A stretch of DNA of 53,013 nucleotides from an uncultured Anaerolineaceae bacterium (GCA_927443345.1 CAKMKJ010000055.1:1-53013), one strand, 5' to 3'. Numbered from the stretch's first letter, positions 25,515 to 34,354 are shown. Notes: generated by a model not told the origin, from the letters alone. A program made the numbers and translations.

Positions 25515-26540
25515 ATGAAAAAATGGCAGTTTTGGCTGGGGATAGCAATCAGTGCAATTTTCTTGTATTTTGCCCTCCGCGGGTTAAACCTGGAGGATTT
25601 TTGGAGTGCAATTAAATCCGCAAACTATTGGTGGGTATTCCCCGGTATTGCGGTTTATTTTATCGGTGTCTGGGCGCGTGCCTGGCGCTGGCATTACCTG
25701 TTAAAACCGATCAAGAATATAAAAACCAGCGTGATGTTCCCCATCACCTGCATCGGATACATGGGCAACAACATTTACCCGGCCCGCGCTGGTGAAGTGC
25801 TGCGTGCGGTGGTGCTCAAACGCAAAGAGGGGGTGGCCATTTCTGCCTCGCTGGCTACCATCATCGTCGAACGTGTCTTTGATTCCGTGGTCATGTTGGC
25901 CTTCGTATTTGTCAACCTGCCTGAATTGGCCAAAGTCGCCAATTTTGATTCAGGGTTTGCAGGAAACATTCAGCAGCTAGCCTTTGTAGGGATGGGTATC
26001 TTTCTTGGGGCATTGATCATCTTCTTGTTGGCAGCCATGTTTCCCAAAACAACTGAGAAAATTTGTCTCTGGCTGATCAATCGCATCATTCCAAAGAAAT
26101 TTCGCGAGAAAACAATCGGCATCACCTTGAAATTCCTTGAAGGTCTGGTCTCTCTGCGTTCACCCGCCAATGTATTGATGGTATTTTTTACCTCCATCAT
26201 CATCTGGCTGCTCGAAACCGTGAAATACTGGTTCGTCATGCATGCATTTACCTTTACGGTCAGTTTCTTTGCCCTGATGCTGCTCAACGGCATCGCCAAC
26301 CTGGTCACCATCATCCCAGCCGCGCCGGGTTATATCGGCACCTGGGAGGCCGTAACCAAGGCAATATTGGTCGCTTATAACGTGCCAGGCGGTGAAGCTT
26401 TAGGTTACGCCATTGTGCTGCATGTGGCTTTGTGGCTGCCCATCACCTTGCTGGGTGCCTATTACATGACTCGCGAAGGCATCAAGTGGAACGACAAACT
26501 GCGTAAAGAAACTGAAACCGCTGAACTTCAAGCTGAATAG
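25515..26540 (+). CDS. UPF0104 / LPG-synthase-type membrane protein
   Basis: Polytopic protein of 341 residues with about eight helices; the frame before ATG 25515 is not coding-like. Motifs YPARAGEVLRAVVL near residue 90 and TIIPAAPGYIGTWEA near 275 are typical of the lysylphosphatidylglycerol synthase transmembrane family (flippase domain; UPF0104, AglD-like). There is no aminoacyl-transferase domain, so it is not MprF. Relatives are thought to move lipid-linked molecules across the membrane. The FAD oxidoreductase gene follows 38 bases downstream and may be co-transcribed. Confidence 0.87.
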   Translation: MKKWQFWLGIAISAIFLYFALRGLNLEDFWSAIKSANYWWVFPGIAVYFIGVWARAWRWHYLLKPIKNIKTSVMFPITCIGYMGNNIYPARAGEVLRAVVLKRKEGVAISASLATIIVERVFDSVVMLAFVFVNLPELAKVANFDSGFAGNIQQLAFVGMGIFLGALIIFLLAAMFPKTTEKICLWLINRIIPKKFREKTIGITLKFLEGLVSLRSPANVLMVFFTSIIIWLLETVKYWFVMHAFTFTVSFFALMLLNGIANLVTIIPAAPGYIGTWEAVTKAILVAYNVPGGEALGYAIVLHVALWLPITLLGAYYMTREGIKWNDKLRKETETAELQAE

Positions 26541-26578
26541 CATCACACCCATTACTGCCTAGCGTGGGTTGGAGGAAT

Positions 26579-27889
26579 ATGGATAAAATGAAAATCGCGA
26601 TCGTTGGTGCCGGATTCGGCGGCCTCTCAGCCGCTTTTGATTTGGTCAAAGCCGGCCATCAAGTGACCGTTTTTGAGAACGCCGCCACCCCCGGTGGTTT
26701 GGCCGCAGGTTACAAAGAACCCGGCTGGGATTGGACCGTGGAAAAGTTTTATCACCACTGGTTCACCTCTGACAAACACATGTTTGGTCTTATTCACGAA
26801 CTCGGCTTGGACGCCAAAGTGATGGTGCGCAGCCCCAAGACCGTGATGTATACCAAAGGCAAGTTTTACCCCTTCGACTCCATCCTCAGCGCTCTGCTCT
26901 ACCCCGGGTTGGGTTACGGCATCAACAAGATCCGCTTTGGATTAGTTGGGGTTTACCTGCGCCTGACCAACCATTGGAAGCCAATGGAACAAACCACAGT
27001 ATCGCAGTGGATGCGCAAATGGGCCGGAGACAAGGTTTACACCGAAATGTGGCAACCCATGGTCGTGGGCAAGTTTGGCGAGAACTATGCCGAAAAAGTC
27101 AACATGGCCTGGATGTGGGCGCGTCTGCACAGCCGCAGCACTAAACTGGTGACATACGAGGGCGGTTTTCAGGCTTTCGCGGATGATTTCGCTGCCATTC
27201 TACAAGAGATGGGCGTCAAAATCCGTTATAACACCCCAGTTGAAAAGATTAGCTCTGAAGAAGACCAATCGATTAAAGTGAGCCTCAAAAGTGGCGAAGA
27301 AATCTTTGACCGCATTCTGGTGACCCTTTCACCGGGGCAGATGGCAGCTATGACACCTCAACTGCCACAGGACTATCTCAAGGGGCTGCTTGACCTGAAG
27401 AGCATTGGCGCGGTGGTTTTGTTGATCTCACTCAAACACCAGCTTTCGCGCGAAGGATACTACTGGTACAACCTGCCCAAGTCTGCGGGTTTTCCCTTTC
27501 TGGCACTGGTGGAACACACCAACTTTCTGCCCAAAGAGAAATATGGCGGCGAACACCTGATCTACTGCGGCGACTATCTTGAAACAGATCACGAATATTT
27601 CAAGCTAACCAAAGAAGAATTACTTGAGCGCTTTTTACCTAGTTTATCAAAGGTCAACCCTGAATTCGAACCTGAGTGGGTCAACCGCACCTGGCTGACC
27701 CGATCCAATTATGCCCAACCGGTTCCGCTCCTCAATCACTCCAAAAATATTCCCGCTATCCAAACACCGCTGCCCGGTATCTTTTTCGCCAGCATGTCTC
27801 AGGTTTATCCGTGGGATAGAGGCACAAACTTTGCGGTGGAAATTGCCCGCAAGGCAGCGGCTAAAATATTATCCACCCTCGAAAAATAG
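26579..27889 (+). CDS. FAD/NAD(P)-dependent oxidoreductase, protoporphyrinogen oxidase-like
   Basis: Flavin enzyme of 436 residues. Start ATG 26579 has GGAGGA upstream. The N-terminal dinucleotide-binding motif is IAIVGAGFGGLSAAFDLVKAG, followed by VTVFENAATPGGLA, typical of amine oxidase/protoporphyrinogen oxidase folds. The C-terminal flavin contact is FFASMSQVYPWDRGTNFAVE. Relatives act on isoprenoids, amines or sugar-lipid intermediates; the substrate cannot be predicted. Association with the upstream UPF0104-type gene suggests a role in lipid or glycolipid metabolism, which is inference. A terminator follows. Confidence 0.87.
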   Translation: MDKMKIAIVGAGFGGLSAAFDLVKAGHQVTVFENAATPGGLAAGYKEPGWDWTVEKFYHHWFTSDKHMFGLIHELGLDAKVMVRSPKTVMYTKGKFYPFDSILSALLYPGLGYGINKIRFGLVGVYLRLTNHWKPMEQTTVSQWMRKWAGDKVYTEMWQPMVVGKFGENYAEKVNMAWMWARLHSRSTKLVTYEGGFQAFADDFAAILQEMGVKIRYNTPVEKISSEEDQSIKVSLKSGEEIFDRILVTLSPGQMAAMTPQLPQDYLKGLLDLKSIGAVVLLISLKHQLSREGYYWYNLPKSAGFPFLALVEHTNFLPKEKYGGEHLIYCGDYLETDHEYFKLTKEELLERFLPSLSKVNPEFEPEWVNRTWLTRSNYAQPVPLLNHSKNIPAIQTPLPGIFFASMSQVYPWDRGTNFAVEIARKAAAKILSTLEK

Positions 27890-27945
27890 ACTTTGCCTTC
27901 AATAATTGAAGCTACTGTAAAGATTAAAAATATTAAGAAAACCGA

Positions 27946-27977
27946 AAGCCAAATCTCGTGTGAGAATTGGCTTTTTA
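27946..27977 (+). terminator. Terminator after the FAD oxidoreductase
   Basis: AGCCAAATCTC (27947-27957) pairs with GAGAATTGGCT (27962-27972) with one mismatch and a GTGT loop, followed by a T tract. Confidence 0.78.
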
Positions 27978-28385
27978 AATTTTTGGTGTGCAAGATGTTT
28001 TTTTTGAAATGTTGTCCAACATTTGGCAGTTATGCCCTTTCTACCCACAAAAACACCACATATAGGGTTATCGAAAATTTGTTTCACGCGCTTGTGGTGT
28101 TTAAAATAATCGGAATGTTTTGTCAGAAATATCTGTTTACCCTGGTTTATTTAAGCTTTGGTTTTCTTAAATATTGGAATTTTTTTAACCCAGCGTAGGG
28201 TAATCGCCTTGTCTGAGATGTTGGTTTCTGCTAAAATTGTCATTAATGATTTGTTAACGCTAATCGGGATTGAGCGTTGAAAACCAAAAAAAATTATAGT
28301 TAGCAATTATTATTTACCATTTTTACCGATGGCTTGGCAATGCTATACCTGTTTCACAAAACCCTTTACTTGAGGCCCTTATTAA
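27978..28385. other. dnaA upstream region with two inverted repeats
   Basis: About 400 non-coding, A/T-rich bases before dnaA. It holds an operator-like palindrome AAATGTTG-TC-CAACATTT (28007-28024) and an exact 10-bp inverted repeat AAACACCACA / TGTGGTGTTT (28051-28060, 28093-28102). I found no consensus DnaA boxes (TTATCCACA or its complement), so I do not call it an origin. A possible promoter (TTGAGC at 28270, TATAGT at 28295) has a spacer of 19 and is weak. Confidence 0.6.
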
Positions 28386-29738
28386 ATGAATTCGCAGCAA
28401 GCATGGCAAGCGGCCGTTGGCCAACTGCAAATGGAAATGTCGAAAGCTTCCTTTGACACCTGGGTGCGCAGCACCGAAATGGTGTCTTATGAAGATAACG
28501 CATTTACCATTGGTGTGCCTAATGCTTATGCCCGTGACTGGCTCGAATCTCGTTTAACTTCTACCATCGTCAGAATTTTGACCGGTTTGATGGAGGGTCC
28601 CCAAGAAATTAAGTTTATCGTCTGGCATAAAGAGTACCAATCCCAGGTTGAAGAAAAACCCAAAGAAATTCTGCAGCAGACACCCGTTGTCTCAATTTCG
28701 CAACCTGTTGTATCTTGCTCCATAAACTCAAAATACAGTTTCGATAATTATGTGGTGGGGTCATCAAATCGGTTGGCACACGCGGCCTGTCTGGCCGTGG
28801 CCGAGAACCCTGCTCAAGCTTATAACCCGCTCTTCCTTTACGGCGGGGTCGGTCTTGGAAAAACCCACCTGCTACATGCCATCGGTAACCATGCCCGAAC
28901 AACCGGCAAACAGGTGCTGTATGTTTCATCAGAAGAATTCACCAACGACCTTATTAACGCCATCCGCACCCATAATACCCCTGCATTCCGCGAACGTTAT
29001 CGCCGCATCGACATTCTGCTAATCGACGACATCCAGTTCATTGCTGGCAAAGAATCCACCCAGGAAGAATTCTTCCACACCTTTAACACTTTACACGGTC
29101 AGGATAAACAGATCGTGATCTCCTCCGACCGTCCTCCAAAAGCTATGGGCACGCTTGAAGAACGGCTGCGCTCACGCTTTGAATGGGGCCTCACCGCGGA
29201 TATTCAGTCTCCAGACCTTGAGACGCGCATCGCCATCCTTGGTGAAAAAGCACAAAAATCCCGTCACAAGGTGCCCCAGGTCATCCTTGAACAGATTGCC
29301 CGGCAGTTCACCTCCAACATTCGTGAACTCGAAGGTGCCCTCACCAGGGTGGTGGCTTATGCAGAACTTCGCGGCAAGCCGCTGACTGAAGACCTGGTCA
29401 ATGTGGCGCTCACCGATTTGATTCCGCAGCGCAACACCTTTGAACCTTCCAGAGTTGTGGATGTGGTAGCCTCCGTCTTTGGCATCAGCTCTGAAAAACT
29501 GCTCGGACGCGACCGCACCCGCGAAGCAGCTCTGCCCAGACAGGTGGCCATGTATCTGCTGCGCCAGGAAGCCAATGTTTCCCTTCCCCAGATCGGCCAG
29601 GTGCTCGGCGGACGTGACCATACCACCGTTATGTATGCCTGCGAAAAAGTGGCTGACATGATTGAAAAAGACGAACTGCTGCGCCGTCAGATCGTTCAGA
29701 TCCGCGAACAGCTTAATGGTCAGCGCACCATCTTCTAG
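28386..29738 (+). CDS. dnaA: Chromosomal replication initiator DnaA
   Basis: Replication initiator of 450 residues. Domain I (1-80, WQAAVGQLQMEMSKASFDTW) binds helicase-loading partners. Domain II is very short (about 85-115). Domain III is the AAA+ core with Walker A GGVGLGKTHLL, Walker B ILLIDDIQF and the initiator helix region. Domain IV (about 350-450) has the DNA-binding signature GGRDHTTVMYACEKV. The ribosome site is weak. No dnaN, recF or gyr genes follow, unlike the classic dnaA cluster; rnj is next. No DnaA boxes were seen in the long upstream region. Confidence 0.97.
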   Translation: MNSQQAWQAAVGQLQMEMSKASFDTWVRSTEMVSYEDNAFTIGVPNAYARDWLESRLTSTIVRILTGLMEGPQEIKFIVWHKEYQSQVEEKPKEILQQTPVVSISQPVVSCSINSKYSFDNYVVGSSNRLAHAACLAVAENPAQAYNPLFLYGGVGLGKTHLLHAIGNHARTTGKQVLYVSSEEFTNDLINAIRTHNTPAFRERYRRIDILLIDDIQFIAGKESTQEEFFHTFNTLHGQDKQIVISSDRPPKAMGTLEERLRSRFEWGLTADIQSPDLETRIAILGEKAQKSRHKVPQVILEQIARQFTSNIRELEGALTRVVAYAELRGKPLTEDLVNVALTDLIPQRNTFEPSRVVDVVASVFGISSEKLLGRDRTREAALPRQVAMYLLRQEANVSLPQIGQVLGGRDHTTVMYACEKVADMIEKDELLRRQIVQIREQLNGQRTIF

Positions 29739-30028
29739 TTTTTATCTTGACTTTTGATTTATTATCTATTTCTTATAAATAATCTCCAAATAATAGAGTA
29801 TAATGGTTCTGAAATACTAATTGAATCATAAGATATATTATTAATATTGATGAGACAATCAGTTTGGACAGTAGTAGATGGATTTTCCCCGTGTTCTTTG
29901 GGGCAGTGTGACAAAAAACATTGATTATTCAACGATCCCTGGCCTTAAATATTGCCAGGGATTTTTCTAAAAATACGCACTTAATGCTGCCGCAGGCAGT
30001 TTATTATTTTGCACTGAAGTTCTTCTAA
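29739..30028. other. Spacer between dnaA and rnj
   Basis: 290 bases with no coding potential. The first 130 bases are A/T-rich with a TATAAT at 29799-29804 that could be a -10 box. A small CCCC/GGGG hairpin sits near 29887-29904. A strong terminator-like stem is at 29935-29967. I recognise no RNA gene. Confidence 0.5.
29935..29967 (+). terminator. Terminator or attenuator upstream of rnj
   Basis: ATCCCTGGC (29935-29943) and GCCAGGGAT (29954-29962) form a perfect stem with a 10-nt loop, followed by TTTTC. It lies about 200 bases after dnaA and 62 bases before rnj, so it either ends dnaA transcripts or attenuates rnj. Confidence 0.8.
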
Positions 30029-31726
30029 ATGGGGAACGAGAAAGGTTTTAAGTTTAAAATGAAACAAAAAAATACAACACAGAGCACCCAGCCAGGTGTG
30101 CTCAAGATCATTCCATTGGGCGGACTCGGAGAAGTCGGCGCCAACATGATGGTTTATGAGTACGATGGCCAAATTTTATTGGTAGATACCGGATTGATGT
30201 TCCCTGAAAATGATATGCTGGGTATAGATTACATCATCCCGGATCTCACTTATCTTCGTGCCCGCCGCAATAAGGTGAGGGGCATTGTCATCACCCACGG
30301 TCATGAAGACCATACCGGCGCCATTCATCATGTGCTTGAAGAAATTCAGGCACCCATTTATGCCACCCCCCTGACCCGCGGATTGCTCGAAGTCAAACTG
30401 GCAAAAAACGGTATGGCTGCAAAAGCAAAGATCGAAACCATCCATGCTGGCGACACGCGCAAGATAGGTCCGTTTAAGGTGGATTTCTTCCATGTCTGCC
30501 ATTCCATCCCGGATGCTGTCGGCCTGGGTATTGAAACCCCTGCCGGTTTGGTCGTACACACAGGCGACTATAAATTCGACCACACCCCCGTGGATAGCTG
30601 GCCAACCGATTACGCCAAGCTGGCTGAGTTTCAACGGCGCGGCGTCATGGCTTTGCTAGCCGATTCCACCAACGCAGAACGTCCCGGTTGGACGCCTTCA
30701 GAGCGGGTCATCGACGCAGGTTTTGACAATGTCTTTCGTGAAGCCAAAGGTCGGGTCGTAATAGCTAGTTTTGCCTCTTTGATCTCGCGTATGCAGCAGG
30801 TTGCCAACGCTGCCGCACGCCATGGCCGCAAGATGGCTTTCGCCGGCACCAGCATGGTAGATAATGCCAAGATTGCTATCAAACTCAATTATCTTAAACC
30901 CAAAGATAATCTGATCATCAGTCTTGAAGAGGCCTTAAAAATGCCTGATAAAAGCGTGGTCATCATGTGTACCGGGTCACAAGGCGAGCCTACGTCCATT
31001 CTTGGACGTCTCTCCATGGGCAGCCACCGTACCTTTGATGTCAAAGAAGGCGATACCATTGTCCTTTCCGCGCATCCCATCCCTGGCAACGAAGAAAGCG
31101 TTTCACACACCATCAACCGCCTGCTTGAACGCGGCGCAAATGTTGTTTACGATACTATCGCACCGGTGCATGTTTCTGGTCACGCCAGCCAGGAAGAAAT
31201 GAAGCTGATGATGCATCTGACTCAGCCAGATTACTTCATTCCCATCCACGGCGAATTGCGACAATTGAAACAGCATGCCAAGCTGGCAAAAGAACTGGGA
31301 CTTCCAGAAGACAACATCGCGGTCATTCTCAACGGACAAAGTGTCGAATTCGCCAATGGCAAGATGCGCAAAGGTGAGCGAGTTCCCGCGTCATATGTCT
31401 ATGTGGATGGTTCAGGTGTAGGTGACGTCGGCAAAGATGTCATGAAAGACCGTGAAATCCTCGCTCAAGAAGGTGTTATGGTGGTCAATATCGTCATGGA
31501 TAAATTGACCGGAAAACCCTTGAAGATGCCCGAGATCATCAGCCGTGGATTCATTACAATGGATGATGCGGGAGAAATCTTTAACAAGTTGCGTGCCAAA
31601 GTGTTTGACACCGCTGCCAAGGCCAATGGCAACATCCAAAAAGATGTAGAACAGGCCGTCGGCAACTATCTCTACAGTGAAACCCACCGTCGTCCGATGG
31701 TGTTTGTCAACATCGTAAAAAATTAA
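30029..31726 (+). CDS. rnj: Ribonuclease J
   Basis: Metallo-beta-lactamase/beta-CASP ribonuclease of 565 residues, acting in mRNA decay and RNA 5' processing. Core motifs: GGLGEVGANM at the start, the zinc site THGHEDHTGAIHH, the aspartate in TGDYKFDHTP, STNAERPGWTPSE, then the beta-CASP motifs CTGSQGEP and IPIHGELRQL. The C-terminal about 110 residues match the domain used for dimer formation. ATG 30029 gives MGNEKGFKFKMKQ; an alternative start at 30059 (MKQKNTTQ) would remove ten residues. It has its own transcript, with an attenuator-like stem upstream and hairpins downstream. Confidence 0.96.
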   Translation: MGNEKGFKFKMKQKNTTQSTQPGVLKIIPLGGLGEVGANMMVYEYDGQILLVDTGLMFPENDMLGIDYIIPDLTYLRARRNKVRGIVITHGHEDHTGAIHHVLEEIQAPIYATPLTRGLLEVKLAKNGMAAKAKIETIHAGDTRKIGPFKVDFFHVCHSIPDAVGLGIETPAGLVVHTGDYKFDHTPVDSWPTDYAKLAEFQRRGVMALLADSTNAERPGWTPSERVIDAGFDNVFREAKGRVVIASFASLISRMQQVANAAARHGRKMAFAGTSMVDNAKIAIKLNYLKPKDNLIISLEEALKMPDKSVVIMCTGSQGEPTSILGRLSMGSHRTFDVKEGDTIVLSAHPIPGNEESVSHTINRLLERGANVVYDTIAPVHVSGHASQEEMKLMMHLTQPDYFIPIHGELRQLKQHAKLAKELGLPEDNIAVILNGQSVEFANGKMRKGERVPASYVYVDGSGVGDVGKDVMKDREILAQEGVMVVNIVMDKLTGKPLKMPEIISRGFITMDDAGEIFNKLRAKVFDTAAKANGNIQKDVEQAVGNYLYSETHRRPMVFVNIVKN

Positions 31727-31740
31727 ACAATCTTATCTAG

Positions 31741-31770
31741 TTCCCGAAGTCTTTGCTCTGACTTCGGGAA
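31741..31770. repeat. 11-bp perfect hairpin downstream of rnj
   Basis: TTCCCGAAGTC (31741-31751) and GACTTCGGGAA (31760-31770) are exact inverted repeats around an 8-nt loop, 14 bases after the rnj stop. No T tract follows. It is the first of three hairpins in 160 bases. Confidence 0.7.
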
Positions 31771-31837
31771 CATGCAATAATTGTGTCAATGCAAGAATCA
31801 GGAATCTGAAAAATTTTTCATTTCTCTTAACTAACAG

Positions 31838-31864
31838 ACCCCCGCGGATATCCGCGGGGGTTTT
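31838..31864 (+). terminator. Strong terminator downstream of rnj
   Basis: A 22-base perfect palindrome, CCCCCGCGG-ATAT-CCGCGGGGG (31839-31860), extended by an A-T pair and followed by TTTT. It lies between rnj (+) and mutY (-). Confidence 0.85.
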
Positions 31865-31870
31865 AAGTCG

Positions 31871-31902
31871 GTCACCGAATTCTGGTAAAAGAATTCGGTG
31901 AC
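31871..31902. repeat. 12-bp perfect hairpin next to the rnj terminator
   Basis: GTCACCGAATTC (31871-31882) and GAATTCGGTGAC (31891-31902), loop of 8. No T tract on either side. Its function is unclear. Confidence 0.7.
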
Positions 31903-31992
31903 TTGCCCTTAATTAAGCTAATTATATTCAAATTGGTTGTGTCGCGCTATCATTCAAAATTCTGACTTATGGCTTGTAATGGTTTTACAAAT

Positions 31993-33054
31993 TTACATTC
32001 TTAACAAATCATTTGAAATAGATCGATCTATCTTCCCCATAGGATAGTCGCCCAGTTCTTCAATTTTGACCCAACGGATCTCGCTGGCTTCAAGCGCATT
32101 GGGCGGTTCACCTTGCAGCTCGGCAAACCAGGCTTGCAGCGTCACTTTAAAATGAGTGTAAGCATGGCGATATACACCAAACTTGTGTGTGGCGATGACT
32201 TCACTGCCGAGTTCTTCGCGAATCTCCCTGACTAGCGCCTCGGCATGGTTCTCTCCAGCTTCCAGTTTGCCGCCAGGGAACTCCCACAATCCGCCCAGCA
32301 GCCCTTTTGATGGGCGCCTGGCGATCAACACCAAATCATTCTGACGGATGATCGCCGCGACTACGTCGATATGCGGTACAGGTTGTTTTTCGCGCATCAA
32401 GGGATATTTTTCTTGCGAATTACTCTTAAGGCTGATGCAAATAGAATTGACCGGGCAAATTATGCAATCGGGTGATTTCGGTGTGCAAATGGTCGCCCCC
32501 AAATCCATCACCGCCTGGTTATATGCAGATGCCTCGCCTTTCGGCAGTAGATCCGCAGCCAGCAACCACAACTTCTTTTCGCCTTCGGGAATATTCACCG
32601 CTTCTGAAAACTCAAAAAGACGCGCCAGCACTCGTTTGACATTGCCATCCAGCACGGCTTCATCTGCACCAAATGCGATGGAACTGATGGCCGCGGCAGT
32701 GTAGCGACCTATCCCTGGCAATTTGCATAATTCAACCGCTGTGGATGGGAATTGGCCTTGATAGTTATCACTCACCAGTCGCGCTGCCTTAAGCATGTTT
32801 CGTGCCCGAGAATAATAGCCAAGCCCTTCCCAGACATTCAACACGTCGTGCTCTTCGGCAGCCGCCAGCGCCTGTACAGTCGGGAATTTCTGCATCCATT
32901 TATCGTAATAGGGAATTACGGTGTTGACCTGGGTTTGCTGCAGCATAATCTCTGAGACCCAAATCGAATAGGCATCCGTTTTGCCTCGCCAGGGCATCTG
33001 ACGTGCATGTATGGCATACCAGTTTAATAGCAGCCTGCCGAATTCAGCGTTCAT
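31993..33054 (-). CDS. mutY: A/G-specific adenine glycosylase MutY
   Basis: DNA repair enzyme of 353 residues that removes adenine opposite 8-oxoguanine. The catalytic Glu is in SEIMLQQTQV (Glu35). The helix-hairpin-helix is LPGIGRYTAAA (112-122), with catalytic Asp136 in VLDGNVKRV. The iron-sulfur ligands are Cys190, 197, 200 and 206 with the canonical spacing. A C-terminal Nudix-like domain carries GGKLEAGENHAEALVREIRE with a full Nudix box (REIREELG), so unlike many MutY tails it may keep hydrolase activity. It is the last gene of a three-gene operon, 7 bases after its neighbour. Confidence 0.96.
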   Translation of the reverse strand: MNAEFGRLLLNWYAIHARQMPWRGKTDAYSIWVSEIMLQQTQVNTVIPYYDKWMQKFPTVQALAAAEEHDVLNVWEGLGYYSRARNMLKAARLVSDNYQGQFPSTAVELCKLPGIGRYTAAAISSIAFGADEAVLDGNVKRVLARLFEFSEAVNIPEGEKKLWLLAADLLPKGEASAYNQAVMDLGATICTPKSPDCIICPVNSICISLKSNSQEKYPLMREKQPVPHIDVVAAIIRQNDLVLIARRPSKGLLGGLWEFPGGKLEAGENHAEALVREIREELGSEVIATHKFGVYRHAYTHFKVTLQAWFAELQGEPPNALEASEIRWVKIEELGDYPMGKIDRSISNDLLRM

Positions 33055-33061
33055 GAGGGAG

Positions 33062-33376
33062 TTAAAGTTGAAAACCGGTTTTGGCGGGGATGATCTTTTG
33101 TTCGTAATTTTGGACGTATTCCATCAGTTTCAAGTTCAGGTCAATCCAGGCTTGTGAACTGATTAATTGTCTGGCTTTGTTGAGGCTGGAAATCACCGCA
33201 CCCACCAGAATCTGGGGCTGGTCGCCATAGACCGTAGCCCACGCATCAGACAACTCACAGCCAAGCCGCTGCACCCCGGGGATGAAATCCCGAATCACGA
33301 ACTCAAAATAGTCCTGTTCGTGTTCGGGAATGATATCCCAAGTCATTAGAAGCTTAACCTGTTGAGCGTCTGTCAT
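33062..33376 (-). CDS. Conserved small protein of unknown function
   Basis: Soluble protein of 104 residues. Its pattern (KLLMTWDIIPEHEQDYFEFV..., QILVGAVISSLNKARQLI) fits a ferredoxin-like alpha/beta fold of the dimeric alpha-beta barrel kind, but I cannot assign a family. Its start codon overlaps the stop codon of the MBL-fold gene (TAATG), so translation is probably coupled. mutY follows after 7 bases. Confidence 0.8.
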   Translation of the reverse strand: MTDAQQVKLLMTWDIIPEHEQDYFEFVIRDFIPGVQRLGCELSDAWATVYGDQPQILVGAVISSLNKARQLISSQAWIDLNLKLMEYVQNYEQKIIPAKTGFQL

Positions 33377-34044
33377 TATGCACCATTGTTCTTTTGATAA
33401 TCGAGCACCACCACCTTTGTTTCATCAGGCAGTGAATTGGTGTTTTGAATTTTCAAGGAAGGTACGCTTTCAACACTGGTGAGTCCCATTTCCTTTAAGA
33501 ATTTTGTTAAAGGTTCCATGGGTTCAGCGGTTTCGGTTGAAGCGTCTGTTTTGTAATGCATAGGGATGACTATGCTGGGTTCAAGCATACTGATCACTTC
33601 GACTGCCTTGATGGCATTCAAACTGCCGCCAGATCCCACTGGCACCAACGCCACATGAATCGGGCCGAAATCTTCAACTTCAGTTTGCGTGGGCACCCGG
33701 TTCAGGTCGCCGAGATGCAGAACATTAATGCCGTTGTAATCAAAAAGGAAGAGGGTATTACGAGGCTCGTTAGCGGTCTTCTTGGTGTGTCCGTTTGAAA
33801 AAATGCCTGTGATAAACACACTGCCAATTTCAAACTCGCCGGGTCCGTCAATGAGATGTGGATCACCCTTGACTGCAGAAAGGTTATTGTGCCCGGGGGT
33901 GTTGTGACTTATGGTGACGATATCGGCTTTGAGCTTCAAAGGCTCATAGCCCACCTGTTTATGATCATAAGGGTCTGTCACAACCGTCGCCAGCCCGCGC
34001 TCCGTCAATCTGAAGCAAGAATGTCCATACCACGTAATTTCCAT
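33376..34044 (-). CDS. MBL-fold metallo-hydrolase (UlaG-like)
   Basis: Protein of 222 residues of the metallo-beta-lactamase superfamily, PF13483-like branch. GHSCFRLT and TDPYDHK open the fold; the metal-ligand region is ISHNTPGHNNL, a variant of HxHxDH with N and H residues and no Asp at the expected site. A second His/Asp pair appears in LHLGDLN and a third in IPMHYKT. The altered first motif suggests a modified metal site or altered activity. It is first of the operon with the 104-residue protein and mutY; a role in repair is possible but unproven. Confidence 0.85.
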   Translation of the reverse strand: MEITWYGHSCFRLTERGLATVVTDPYDHKQVGYEPLKLKADIVTISHNTPGHNNLSAVKGDPHLIDGPGEFEIGSVFITGIFSNGHTKKTANEPRNTLFLFDYNGINVLHLGDLNRVPTQTEVEDFGPIHVALVPVGSGGSLNAIKAVEVISMLEPSIVIPMHYKTDASTETAEPMEPLTKFLKEMGLTSVESVPSLKIQNTNSLPDETKVVVLDYQKNNGA

Positions 34045-34120
34045 GCAACCTCCGTTAATCTGGATAGATTATACCTTAAACAGCTTGCAGCTCGGTCGTT
34101 ACCCACCGCATTTCAATAAA

Positions 34121-34142
34121 AAAGACCGCGTTTGCGGTCTTT
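34121..34142. terminator. Bidirectional terminator beside tRNA-Ser
   Basis: AAAGACCGC-GTTT-GCGGTCTTT with A- and T-runs on both sides. On the - strand it ends the tRNA-Ser pair; on the + strand it has an equal T tract. Confidence 0.9.
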
Positions 34143-34149
34143 TTTCAGG

Positions 34150-34238
34150 CGGGGAGGGAGAGATTCGAACTCTCGGTCGAGGTTAAACCCGACAATCACT
34201 TAGCAGGCGATCCCGTTCGGCCACTCCGGCACCTCCCC
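34150..34238 (-). tRNA. tRNA-Ser(GCU)
   Basis: An 89-nt class II tRNA. Acceptor stem GGGGAGG pairs with CCTCCCC and discriminator G. A long variable arm is present. T loop is TTCGAAT. The anticodon loop is CTGCTAA, giving anticodon GCT, which reads AGC and AGU serine codons. CCA is not encoded. A terminator follows within 10 bases, and a second tRNA-Ser lies 31 bases upstream on the same strand. Confidence 0.95.
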
Positions 34239-34269
34239 GGGTATTCAATTTTTTACTTGACAGGTCTGG

Positions 34270-34354
34270 CGGAAGGGGAGGGATTCGAACCCACGTTGGC
34301 TTTCACCAAACTTGTTTTCAAGACAAGCGCCTTAAACCGCTCGGCCACCCTTCC
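34270..34354 (-). tRNA. tRNA-Ser(UGA)
   Basis: An 85-nt class II tRNA. Acceptor GGAAGGG pairs with CCCTTCC with discriminator G. The anticodon loop CTTGAAA gives anticodon TGA, reading UCN serine codons. A variable arm is present. The T stem has one mismatch (T-T) at the second pair. CCA is not encoded. It is probably transcribed together with tRNA-Ser(GCU). Confidence 0.93.

Noticed and set aside
27890-28385. Replication origin upstream of dnaA
   Set aside because: No TTATCCACA-type DnaA boxes were found on either strand, and dnaN is not adjacent.
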